This document shows positions 1 through 6,342 of a DNA stretch of 14,743 nt, piece after piece. This DNA comes from an uncultured Mailhella sp. (lineage in GTDB: Bacteria; Desulfobacterota; Desulfovibrionia; Desulfovibrionales; Desulfovibrionaceae). Made by a program: the position numbers and the translations under genes. The stretch is from contig CAOMFZ010000035.1 in NCBI GenBank assembly GCA_948482415.1, forward strand, positions 1 through 14,743, read 5' to 3'. Every line of letters starts with the position of its first letter. Position 1 is the first letter of the stretch. The notes under the pieces were generated by a model, which saw nothing but the letters and a program-made list of their open reading frames with translations, searched no databases and was not told the origin of the DNA.

Positions 1-77
1 AAGTTTCTTCCCCTGCACCCCTTTACAAAACTTTTTAAAATAAATTTCCCAGAACGACAAGAAATGACATAATAAAC

Positions 78-110
78 AAAACCGTTATAGACAACATCTA
101 TAACGGTTTT
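78..110. terminator. Hairpin, probable bidirectional terminator
   Basis: A stem of about 12-13 bp (78-90 pairing with 98-110; core ACCGTTATAG / CTATAACGGT) surrounds a 7-base loop. An A-rich flank on the left and a short T run on the right would give a U tail in either direction. It lies beyond the 3' end of the minus-strand gene that ends at 322, and could also terminate a gene located left of the window. Confidence 0.5.
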
Positions 111-127
111 GCGTGTAGGGGGTTTGG

Positions 128-142
128 GGGGAATAATTCCCC
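128..142. repeat. Short perfect palindrome
   Basis: GGGGAA and TTCCCC (128-133 and 137-142) flank a 3-base TAA loop, and two G-T pairs can extend the stem outward. No gene covers it. It lies next to a G-rich stretch (118-131) that resembles the reverse complement of the C-rich stretch near 8-28. No function can be assigned. Confidence 0.35.
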
Positions 143-212
143 TTGAAAAGTAATAATTCTGAATGATAACCGGAAACGCTCTAAGTTTTAAGTTTGTATC
201 TTCTTATACAAT

Positions 213-252
213 AAAAACTTGTTCAGCAGGAAATTTTGTTGAGCAAGTTTTT
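213..252. terminator. Rho-independent terminator for the minus-strand 552-aa gene
   Basis: A 16-pair stem (213-228 with 237-252, including two G-T pairs) closes an 8-base loop. It is flanked by an A run on the left and a T run on the right, so it can work in both directions. On the minus strand it lies about 70 bases past the stop codon at 322-324 and is followed by a T-rich tail, as expected for the end of the minus-strand transcript. The rest of 1-321 shows no supportable gene. Confidence 0.65.
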
Positions 253-321
253 TATTTTAAAACTGAAAATAATTAATTTTATGACGGAATATTTTTTTGA
301 ATGAAATGAGCGTGTTATATG

Positions 322-1980
322 TTATTTTGCTTCTTTGACAAGCGCTTTAAATTCATCAGATAAAATCATCCATGCTTCTTCGGAAACTGTATTTTTTTGT
401 TTTATCATGGGGGCAATGCCGGTTATATATTTTTGAATAGTTTCTTTTGAGAAATTATGCTGATACAGTTCGTCATACCAAATACATGTACGTTCTATTT
501 CTGAAAGGGAAAATCCCTGCAGTTCAACAGGCAGCCTGTATTCTGTTTTTTGGATAAGGTCTAAAAATTCCTGTTCAGAAATTCCGGCAAGACGGTGTAA
601 AGCCAGCAGTATGTTTAAACTTTTATAACTGGTTGACATAATTTCTTTAAAAAGAATGTCGAGCATATATCTTTTGAAAAAGGAACGCCATTCCGAATTA
701 TTTTTGAAGAATTGGTTTGCGTCAATAAGTTTTTGCAAGGCAATTTTTTGGGCGTTATTAATAGTATCAATAAAATGTCCAAGAGAGTTTGTTGCTTCAA
801 TAATAGGAAGAAGTTCATGAAAAAGCGGGTCATTGGGAGGGGTATCCAAATAAAATTTAAATGCCTGAAAAAATTTTTCTTTGTTGATTTTATTCGCCAT
901 ATACTCTTTAAAATCGGCAGTATTATAAAAAGACTGCGTAATCGTATAGATATGATCCAACGTATAAAGATAAAATTCATACTCAGAGCTTGGAGAAAAG
1001 AGTTTTTTAGGCGTATGAATGATTTTATTTTTTTCATTATAGGGAACAGGGGCTTTTAATCCCTGCGGCAAAAAAAGCGTACAATCATGTATCATAAGTA
1101 TGTCTTTAAATTCTTCTGTTGTCCAGGAAAGATATTTAAAGGTATTTGTGCCAAAATTAAATCCCGCTGCATTTTTATTATTTTGTTTTTCCTGTACAGC
1201 TGCAATAAATTCTTCACTGTAATTCGCAAAGAATTTTTCATATTTTTTGTCAAGCCGCCAACTTGTGTTATTATACTTTTGGCTGATGGATAAGCCATTT
1301 TTTACAAGGCGTGAAGTGAGTTTTTTCTTTGTCAGTTTTTGTTTTGAAAAATAATATCCGTTTTTAATGTTGGACGTGACAGCATTTTCCTGTTCAGAAA
1401 CAGAAAACATATCGTTTAAACGGACGGGGACAGGCAGTTCCGTACTGAAGTTTTCTTTTAAAAAGCTGTTGTCTTCCTGTAAATAATTGCGTAAAAAACG
1501 ATAATTTTTATTCTGAAAAAAACTTTTTTCACGCTCAAGTACTGTTTTGCTTTCGCTTTCACTCAAAAAACGTTTTGTGGCAATATCATAATAAAACGTA
1601 TATTTTTCTGTTTCAATTTCGTTGGTGAGAACATATCCTTCTTCAAATAATTTCACTCCCAAAGGAGAAAGCCCAATGGACATTTCCTGAAGGTCATTAT
1701 AATAAGAGCTTGTATTAAATAATTTTTTGTAGGATAGAAGCTCCTTCATTTCATCTTTTAATATGCTTTTTTCTTCTTCGCCAACTTTATTTATTTTTAA
1801 TAAGTCTTCAAAGTTGCATTTGTAAAAAGGATTATTTTTAAAGAAATTTAATAAAAGTGCAGCGTAATATGAAAATTCTTTGAGTTTGATTTTTTCGATT
1901 TCAAAACAGCAGGCAATGACAGGCAGCTCTAAATCGACAATGTGTGAATCTTTTTCAATATAACGCAGATTGCTCGGCAT
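322..1980 (-). CDS. Hypothetical protein, 552 aa, possible N-terminal winged helix
   Basis: I do not recognise this family. The protein is soluble-looking, with no signal peptide and no convincing membrane span, and is rich in Lys, Phe, Asn and Tyr. Residues about 35-117 have a helix-helix-strand pattern ending in SIGLSPLGVKLFEEG, which looks like the wing and last helix of a winged helix-turn-helix domain. Residues 126-139 (KYTFYYDIATKRFL) read as a beta hairpin. The remainder (about 150-550) is mainly helical with no catalytic motif I can name. The start at 1980 is supported by an AGGA about 8 bases upstream on the minus strand. The gene starts 49 bases after the stop of the PilZ gene, so the two are probably co-transcribed. 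It looks more AT-rich than the genes to its right, which may hint at transfer. The gene itself is clear; its function is unknown. Confidence 0.85.
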   Translation of the reverse strand: MPSNLRYIEKDSHIVDLELPVIACCFEIEKIKLKEFSYYAALLLNFFKNNPFYKCNFEDLLKINKVGEEEKSILKDEMKELLSYKKLFNTSSYYNDLQEMSIGLSPLGVKLFEEGYVLTNEIETEKYTFYYDIATKRFLSESESKTVLEREKSFFQNKNYRFLRNYLQEDNSFLKENFSTELPVPVRLNDMFSVSEQENAVTSNIKNGYYFSKQKLTKKKLTSRLVKNGLSISQKYNNTSWRLDKKYEKFFANYSEEFIAAVQEKQNNKNAAGFNFGTNTFKYLSWTTEEFKDILMIHDCTLFLPQGLKAPVPYNEKNKIIHTPKKLFSPSSEYEFYLYTLDHIYTITQSFYNTADFKEYMANKINKEKFFQAFKFYLDTPPNDPLFHELLPIIEATNSLGHFIDTINNAQKIALQKLIDANQFFKNNSEWRSFFKRYMLDILFKEIMSTSYKSLNILLALHRLAGISEQEFLDLIQKTEYRLPVELQGFSLSEIERTCIWYDELYQHNFSKETIQKYITGIAPMIKQKNTVSEEAWMILSDEFKALVKEAK

Positions 1981-2029
1981 ACATTTTATCCTGATGAAAA
2001 GCGAAGAGGGAGAGTTCTTTCAACTTGAA

Positions 2030-2842
2030 TTATGGATGAATATAGGGATGAATTTGGGTTATTCCCGTATGCGCAGGGGTAATATTCCATTTCCTGTTGC
2101 TTGTATTATATGTCCAATGCGTAAATTTTGCGCGCAGAAAGATAGAATTTCCTTTTTTGGAAAAACGGAAAATTTTTGCAACAATGATAAAATTGGAAAT
2201 TTCTTTTTGTCCGGAATTAAATGTATGAATTTGCAGGGGCTGCTCTTGTATCTGCTGAGGAGGAAACTTGCACTTCAAAATAAGTACAGACCTGGCTGTC
2301 GGTGCAGCTGCCATACCCGTTGTATTTATTTCAAGGGAAAGGCCGCCTGTTGAAATTTCATGATAATTAATAGCGCTGTTATTGACAGGCTGCCATTCTT
2401 TTTCGTTTATAACTTGTGTATTGGTGAAGAAAAGAGAATAAAAGATAAAATGCTCTTCCTTTATCGGATAGCGCACTTGTTCCCGCCGCTGCATAAGGGA
2501 AATACTGTAGGGGAACATGGTGACAATAAAAAGCTTATTTTCTTTTTGGGTAAAGGTAACAACCGTAACAGTGCATTCGCAGGGCAGAACGGTGTTTTCA
2601 AGCTGAATATGAAAAGTTAATATTAATTCTGAGCCGGCGGAAAGATAGATTTGCGGTTCAAAATCGCAGGAAAAAAATAAGTGGTCATTGGATAAATTCG
2701 TCAGTGTGAGTGTAGGTATCGTTGTTTGTCTGTTTTTTATCACACCATTAAATAATGCAAACTCCTGATGAGCCTGATTAATAATTTGGTGTATTTGTTT
2801 TAAGTTAGTATAATTCTTGCAAAAAAAGTTTTCGGTATTCAT
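2030..2842 (-). CDS. PilZ domain protein, YcgR-like
   Basis: This is a 270-aa cytoplasmic protein with two parts. Residues about 35-115 form a beta-rich domain of the kind that precedes PilZ in YcgR/FlgZ-type proteins. Residues about 117-245 form a PilZ domain. The RxxxR c-di-GMP-binding motif is visible as R120-E-Q-V-R124 inside MQRREQVRYPI. The second motif, normally (D/N)xSxxG, appears as E162-I-S164-T-G-G167, with Glu in the first position. PilZ proteins bind c-di-GMP and transmit it to flagella, surface polysaccharide or other outputs. The altered residue leaves binding likely but not certain. It is the first gene of a probable two-gene minus-strand transcript with the 552-aa protein downstream. 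No strong Shine-Dalgarno is visible before the ATG at 2842. Fold assignment is confident; output target is unknown. Confidence 0.82.
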   Translation of the reverse strand: MNTENFFCKNYTNLKQIHQIINQAHQEFALFNGVIKNRQTTIPTLTLTNLSNDHLFFSCDFEPQIYLSAGSELILTFHIQLENTVLPCECTVTVVTFTQKENKLFIVTMFPYSISLMQRREQVRYPIKEEHFIFYSLFFTNTQVINEKEWQPVNNSAINYHEISTGGLSLEINTTGMAAAPTARSVLILKCKFPPQQIQEQPLQIHTFNSGQKEISNFIIVAKIFRFSKKGNSIFLRAKFTHWTYNTSNRKWNITPAHTGITQIHPYIHP

Positions 2843-2878
2843 TTATAACACTTATTTTTATTACATCATGTTCTGTTT

Positions 2879-2907
2879 TTTTTATCTTTCTCAATTTAGA
2901 ATGTCAA
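2879..2907 (-). promoter_or_regulatory. Sigma-70 type promoter for the PilZ gene
   Basis: On the minus strand a perfect TTGACA (-35, plus positions 2902-2907) is followed after 17 bases by TAAAAA (-10, 2879-2884; 4 of 6 matches). Transcription would begin around 2872, leaving a leader of about 30 bases before the ATG at 2842. The -35 box and spacing are good; the -10 box is imperfect. Confidence 0.5.
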
Positions 2908-3036
2908 CTGATTTCCAGACTTTTTTTAGGAAAGTTCTAAACGTATATATCTATGCGATTTAATATGTAAAAATTTTTTTTATGCATTTTTTGGGCTTGC
3001 GTTCAAAATGAATTTTTGCAGATTTTAACATTTATT

Positions 3037-3065
3037 TTGCTTTTCTTTTAAACTGAGTTTATAAA
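3037..3065 (+). promoter_or_regulatory. Possible promoter for the DsbD-family gene
   Basis: TTGCTT (3037-3042) and TATAAA (3060-3065) are separated by 17 bases. The -10 box matches 5 of 6 consensus positions; the -35 box is weaker. The start of transcription would be near 3072, only about 10 bases before the GTG start, leaving just enough leader for the GAGGA at 3074-3078. It is divergent from the PilZ promoter. Confidence 0.35.
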
Positions 3066-3073
3066 ATCCCTGT

Positions 3074-3078
3074 GAGGA
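3074..3078 (+). promoter_or_regulatory. Ribosome binding site deciding the GTG start of the DsbD-family gene
   Basis: GAGGA sits 4 bases before GTG 3083 and 16 bases before the next in-frame start, ATG 3095. The nearer codon is the better fit, although the spacing is on the short side. Either start leaves the signal peptide intact. Confidence 0.5.
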
Positions 3079-3082
3079 CAGC

Positions 3083-5092
3083 GTGAAAGTGTTCATGAAA
3101 GTATTGCGGATTATTTTTTACAGCGTTTTTCTTTTTTTTGCGGTGCCGGTTTTTACTTTTGCAGAAAATGGCGAGCCGTATGCTGTTAATTGCACATGGA
3201 TAATAAAAGATACCGACACTATTTTATGTCTAAATCTTATTCCGAAAGACGGGTACTATACTTATGCCCCCCTACAGGAAAATGTCTATCCGACGGAGAT
3301 TTTTTTTAATGCAGAAAGTGTTTTAAAAGAAAATGTTCAGAAAATACCCTGCCTTTTTCCTTCCGGTACATGGAAAGAAGATGCCGGCTTAAAGCAAAAA
3401 ATCCGTGTTTTTGAGGGAACAACGCGTATTTATATGGTATTTCCGCGGCAGTATGAAGGGAATATTGAAATTTCTCTGCTTGCCTGCTCAAAAGAAAACT
3501 GCCGGCCTTTCAGGGTGCAAAAGGCAGTGGTTTCTGCTCCTGTCATTGATATAAACAGTTTTCAATATAAAAAAGAATTAAACGATTTTCTTGATGCCTA
3601 TGGGCAAAATCATCTTGCCAAAGAACAAATTGCCTTTGCCGTATATAAACAAAAAAAGGAAAATAGTTTTGCTTCTGTCATAACACAGAAAAATCAGGCA
3701 GAAACAATACAGCAAAGCGAAGAAAAAAATGAATTGGCAGAACAAGGCAGTCTTGAAGCGTTTTCTTTGGATAAACTAAAAGAAAAGGCTGAAAAAAATT
3801 CTTTCCGTAAGCAGCCTGCACAGGAAACAGCGCAGGACGAAATAACTTTTTCTGTGCGTCCTTTTTATCAGGAATTAGAAGTGCAAAGCCTTATCAAAGC
3901 TGTGCTTTTTGGTATTATTGCAGGTTTTATTTTGAATTTTATGCCCTGTGTACTGCCTGTAATTGCCTTAAAACTGCATGCCTTATTAGGGGTGTCCGAA
4001 AAAGGATTTTCCATGCAGGAACAGTGTTCTTTCAGAGAACAAATGCTCTTTTTTGCCCTTGGAATTTTAGCATGGTTTGTGATTTTAGCCTTTCTTTTCG
4101 GTGGATTGGGCTTGACCTGGGGACAGCTGTTTCAGGAATATTGGCTCATGCTTGCCTTGTGTATTTTGGTTTTTGTGCTTGCGCTTTCGCTTTTTGATGT
4201 TTTTCATTTGCCCATTATTAATTTGCGGGCTCGAGAGCAAAAAAATGCTAAACTTGATGCGTTGTTAAGTGGATTCCTCGCTACAATTTTGGCAACGCCC
4301 TGCAGCGGGCCTTTGCTTGGCGGGGTTTTGGGCTTTGTGCTGACCCAGCCTTTTTTAGTCATTGTGCTTGTTTTTCTGTGCATGGGGCTGGGCATGGCTG
4401 TGCCGTATTTGTGTTTTGCGGTAAATCCCCGCTTAGCGGCTTTTATGCCTAAAGCGGGAAACTGGCTTTTGGTCATGGAAAAAATCCTGGCATTTTTCCT
4501 TTTGGGCACAGCGCTGTATTTATTTTCTCTTTTGCCGGTTTTTTTGCATGTCAAAGCCCTTGTCTTCCTTTTTGTTGTTAGTATTTGTTTGTATGTTTGG
4601 GGAAAATGGGCAAGTGTGACCTTAGCAAAAAAACAAAAATGGCTGACCGGGGCAGGGCTTTGTCTTGTTGCCCTTTGGTGCTTTTTTTATTTTTTTGTTC
4701 TGTCTGTGCAAAGCGAAAAAAAATCTTTTTGGCAGGAATTTCAGCCCTGGCAATTTGTGCAGAATTTAGGGCAAAAAACGCTTTTGGTGAAATTTACCGC
4801 TGACTGGTGTCCAACTTGTAAAGTGCTTGAGCAAACGGTGTTTACGGAAGATAATATGCAGTCATTGGCAAAAATAGCCAGGGCACAGGAAAATGATGAA
4901 ATCGCCTTTATTTTGGTTGATATAACGCAGTTTGAGGAAGAAAAGCAAAAACTTCTGACCGAACTTGGCAGTGCCAGTATTCCGTTCCTTGCTGTTTTTC
5001 CCAAAAATAATCCGTATCGGCCTTTTATCGTGCGTGATGTGTACACCTTTGGTATGGTTGAGCAGGTCTTGAAGAAAGCCGCAGCAGAATAG
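3083..5092 (+). CDS. dsbD: DsbD-family protein-disulfide reductase
   Basis: DsbD-type proteins pass electrons from cytoplasmic thioredoxin across the inner membrane to periplasmic thiol proteins. This 669-aa protein shows the full layout. There is a signal peptide (about 1-27). A periplasmic N-terminal domain (about 30-155) carries a C135-x4-C140 pair, placed like the DsbD-alpha cysteines. A long hydrophilic Lys/Glu/Gln-rich linker covers about 160-262. A multi-span membrane domain (about 268-540) has the two redox cysteines in FMPC289VLPV and ATPC407SGP. A C-terminal thioredoxin domain (about 550-669) has W575-C576-P-T-C579 and a cis-proline in IPFL (P634). No cytochrome c maturation or other dsb genes are in the window. 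The extreme C-terminus (after LKKA) appears to have been replaced: a second copy of the 3' end, with a different tail, lies 443 bases downstream. Family assignment is very secure; the physiological partner is unknown. Confidence 0.95.
   Translation: MKVFMKVLRIIFYSVFLFFAVPVFTFAENGEPYAVNCTWIIKDTDTILCLNLIPKDGYYTYAPLQENVYPTEIFFNAESVLKENVQKIPCLFPSGTWKEDAGLKQKIRVFEGTTRIYMVFPRQYEGNIEISLLACSKENCRPFRVQKAVVSAPVIDINSFQYKKELNDFLDAYGQNHLAKEQIAFAVYKQKKENSFASVITQKNQAETIQQSEEKNELAEQGSLEAFSLDKLKEKAEKNSFRKQPAQETAQDEITFSVRPFYQELEVQSLIKAVLFGIIAGFILNFMPCVLPVIALKLHALLGVSEKGFSMQEQCSFREQMLFFALGILAWFVILAFLFGGLGLTWGQLFQEYWLMLALCILVFVLALSLFDVFHLPIINLRAREQKNAKLDALLSGFLATILATPCSGPLLGGVLGFVLTQPFLVIVLVFLCMGLGMAVPYLCFAVNPRLAAFMPKAGNWLLVMEKILAFFLLGTALYLFSLLPVFLHVKALVFLFVVSICLYVWGKWASVTLAKKQKWLTGAGLCLVALWCFFYFFVLSVQSEKKSFWQEFQPWQFVQNLGQKTLLVKFTADWCPTCKVLEQTVFTEDNMQSLAKIARAQENDEIAFILVDITQFEEEKQKLLTELGSASIPFLAVFPKNNPYRPFIVRDVYTFGMVEQVLKKAAAE
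5057..5081 (+). repeat. 25-base direct repeat, left copy (inside dsbD 3' end)
   Basis: This stretch encodes the VEQVLKKA region of the DsbD-family protein. It is repeated at 5500-5524 with a single mismatch (C5068 against T5511). The two copies bracket the hairpin-rich non-coding stretch, with an offset of 443 bases. Confidence 0.85.
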
Positions 5093-5156
5093 CTGAAGCA
5101 TTTCAAGGTAATATTGGAATAGTTATGTCATGGTATAAGCTCAACAGCACAGGATG

Positions 5157-5169
5157 TGCGAGCCTCGCA
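5157..5169. repeat. Small hairpin in the insert
   Basis: TGCGA (5157-5161) and TCGCA (5165-5169) form a perfect 5-bp stem around a 3-base GCC loop. This is the first of the series of hairpins in the insert. Confidence 0.35.
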
Positions 5170-5195
5170 GAGCGAGCGAAGCAGCTATGCGAAGC

Positions 5196-5209
5196 ACGGC
5201 GAAAGCCGT
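5196..5209. repeat. Hairpin with a GAAA tetraloop
   Basis: ACGGC (5196-5200) pairs with GCCGT (5205-5209) around GAAA, a GNRA tetraloop that is common in stable RNA. It directly abuts the next hairpin, beginning at 5209. Its GGCGA...GCC core recurs in the two hairpins that follow. Confidence 0.45.
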
Positions 5210-5250
5210 TTCTGTTGGGCGAAGTATGAGCCTTACAGAAATAGACAGCA
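5209..5250. repeat. Imperfect repeat unit A, containing a hairpin
   Basis: TTTCTGT (5209-5215) pairs with ACAGAAA (5235-5241), and GGC (5218-5220) with GCC (5230-5232). The unit ends with GACAGCA. It matches unit B (5291-5331) at about 35 of 42 aligned positions with one gap. Most differences lie in the hairpin loop, and the stem arms are kept. Confidence 0.65.
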
Positions 5251-5290
5251 ACGATATTTCCACGCAGCCACCCAGCGGGTCGCGCAGCGA

Positions 5291-5331
5291 TTTCTGTAGG
5301 CGAGGAACGAGCCGTACAGAAATGGACAGCA
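5291..5331. repeat. Imperfect repeat unit B, containing a hairpin
   Basis: TTTCTGTA (5291-5298) pairs with TACAGAAA (5315-5322), and GGC (5299-5301) with GCC (5311-5313), leaving one bulged base. It is the second copy of unit A, 82 bases away, and also ends in GACAGCA. Confidence 0.65.
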
Positions 5332-5349
5332 GAGCAATTGCAAGCAAGC

Positions 5350-5394
5350 ACCCAACTTAGGTTGCTAAAATTTTATTTTGCAACCACACTGGGT
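5350..5394. repeat. Two-part stem-loop
   Basis: An outer stem (5350-5354 with 5390-5394, ACCCA/TGGGT) and an inner stem (GGTTGC 5360-5365 with GCAACC 5380-5385, continuing after one mismatch) are separated by internal-loop bases. The apical part is A/T-rich. No T run follows, so a terminator role is unlikely. Confidence 0.4.
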
Positions 5395-5408
5395 ACGAGA
5401 ACCTTATA

Positions 5409-5453
5409 ACATTCTGTAAGATTTTTAACTCTTCGGGTTATCTAACAGAATGT
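5409..5453. repeat. Long stem-loop
   Basis: A perfect 9-bp stem, ACATTCTGT (5409-5417) with ACAGAATGT (5445-5453), encloses a GAT/ATC stem (5420-5422 with 5440-5442 competing for the same bases) and a TAAC...GGTTA mini-stem around TTC. The outer arms resemble those of units A and B (TTCTGT/ACAGAA), so this may be a third, diverged member. Confidence 0.5.
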
Positions 5454-5466
5454 AAAAGGAGCGAGT

Positions 5467-5485
5467 GTCAAGCAGGATGCTTGAC
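5467..5485. repeat. Perfect 8-bp inverted repeat
   Basis: GTCAAGCA (5467-5474) and TGCTTGAC (5478-5485) flank a 3-base GGA loop. It lies 14 bases left of the second copy of the dsbD 3' end and marks the right end of the hairpin series. Confidence 0.5.
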
Positions 5486-5499
5486 CGAGCGTCATCTTA

Positions 5500-5547
5500 G
5501 TTGAGCAGGTTTTGAAGAAAGCCGTTCAAGAAAATTCCGGAAAATAA
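5500..5547 (+). pseudogene. Displaced copy of the dsbD 3' end
   Basis: Positions 5500-5524 repeat 5057-5081 with one mismatch. Read in the same phase the segment encodes VEQVLKKAVQENSGK and then TAA at 5545-5547, only 3 bases before the next ATG. This looks like the original C-terminus of the DsbD-family protein, now cut off from the gene by the insert. The gene upstream ends instead in VEQVLKKAAAE. The fragment has no start and should not make its own product. Confidence 0.6.
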
Positions 5548-5550
5548 ACT

Positions 5551-6342
5551 ATGCAGGAAAATAAAGAAGAACTGACACAGCTTTGTGCAAAATTATTGGA
5601 ATTATTACTGGATATTACGGTAACATTAATTGTGTCTGCTGCCCATGCGGGAAAGACTGTGCGCATTGTCAAGCGCTTTGCCAAAGCCTATGGCTTTGAT
5701 GTTTATCTTATGATGCAGACAAAAAGCGTTATTCTGACGCTGACTTATTCACAGGATCATCATATTCAGCACACGGCAATACGGCATATTCCGAGTTTGG
5801 CACTGAATTTTTATTTTCAGAATATGCTCAGCCGTCTGAGCTGGCATGTGCATGATAATCCTATGGCGCTTGACGAATTGGAAGCAAAATACCGTGAAAT
5901 TATTGCCGTAGGACGTTATCCGTATTTTTTTGTGCTGACGGCGGCAGCCCTTGCCAATATGGGATTTTGCCGGCTTTTCGGCGGGGATTTGTATGCCATG
6001 TGTTTTGTTTTTGCGGGCACGGCGTTAGCTTTTTACAGCCGCACGATTTTGCATAAATTTGAAATAAATCACTTGATTGTGATTGTGCTGACGGCATTTA
6101 TCAGTTCTTTTACTGCCGGCTGCACAGTTTTGTTTTCATTAGGCTCAACACCGTCCATTGCTCTTGCGACCAGTGTTTTATTTCTCATTCCCGGGGTTCC
6201 GCTGATTAATTCTTTGATTGAAATTTTGGAAGGGCATGTATTAAACGGCATTGAAAAGTTGATGAATTCCTGCACCATTATTGTTTGTATTGCCTTGGGC
6301 TTATTGCTGACTTTAGTTATTTTGGGGATTGAAAATTTATGA
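5551..6342 (+). CDS. yjjP: ThrE/YjjP-type exporter subunit (DUF1212 domain)
   Basis: This 263-aa protein has the two-part plan of the DUF1212 half of threonine/serine exporters. A cytosolic N-terminal part of about 120 residues contains AHAGKTVRIVKRFAKAYG (31-48). A membrane part follows with about five spans (roughly 124-141, 146-163, 172-190, 200-218, 240-259), and the family's LIPGVPLINSLIEILEG motif is at 212-228. The length matches E. coli YjjP, which works with YjjB in succinate export; ThrE in Corynebacterium exports threonine and serine as one fused protein. Substrate here is therefore an amino acid or dicarboxylate, undecided. Its ATG overlaps no gene now, but the displaced dsbD stop 3 bases upstream indicates former coupling. 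GGAA at 5539-5542 is a weak ribosome binding site. It overlaps the next gene by 4 bases. Confidence 0.85.
   Translation: MQENKEELTQLCAKLLELLLDITVTLIVSAAHAGKTVRIVKRFAKAYGFDVYLMMQTKSVILTLTYSQDHHIQHTAIRHIPSLALNFYFQNMLSRLSWHVHDNPMALDELEAKYREIIAVGRYPYFFVLTAAALANMGFCRLFGGDLYAMCFVFAGTALAFYSRTILHKFEINHLIVIVLTAFISSFTAGCTVLFSLGSTPSIALATSVLFLIPGVPLINSLIEILEGHVLNGIEKLMNSCTIIVCIALGLLLTLVILGIENL

Larger units (their letters stand above)
5093..5550. other. Hairpin- and repeat-rich non-coding insert between dsbD and the YjjP-like gene
   Basis: No open frame here looks like a real protein. Short frames across 5103-5360 on both strands only translate the repeats. The stretch is richer in GCGA/GCC motifs than its neighbours and contains a run of hairpins at 5157-5169, 5196-5209, 5209-5241, 5291-5322, 5350-5394, 5409-5453 and 5467-5485. 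None is followed by a T run, so none is an obvious terminator. I could not find a convincing promoter for the downstream gene. It is bracketed by the 25-base direct repeat, which suggests an inserted element. It could be a miniature non-autonomous element, a structured RNA, or the decayed remains of a duplication. Confidence 0.6.

Noticed and set aside
1970..2353. Plus-strand frame of 127 codons
   Set aside because: It lies opposite the PilZ and 552-aa genes, which have family motifs or better start signals, and its product resembles nothing.
2843..3082. Riboswitch or small RNA in the PilZ-dsbD divergent gap
   Set aside because: The gap is AT-rich with promoter-like boxes only; I see no stable nested hairpins and the predicted leaders are very short.
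5205..5335. Repeats as a CRISPR array
   Set aside because: There are only two clear units of about 41 bases, they are hairpin-centred, a third candidate is at an unequal distance (82 then 119 bases), and no cas gene is present.
5103..5360. Small open frames of 68-82 codons on both strands
   Set aside because: They overlap each other on both strands, translate the repeat units into matching low-complexity peptides and lack ribosome binding sites.
5350..5485. Rho-independent terminators between dsbD and the YjjP-like gene
   Set aside because: The stems are good but none is followed by a T run on either strand.
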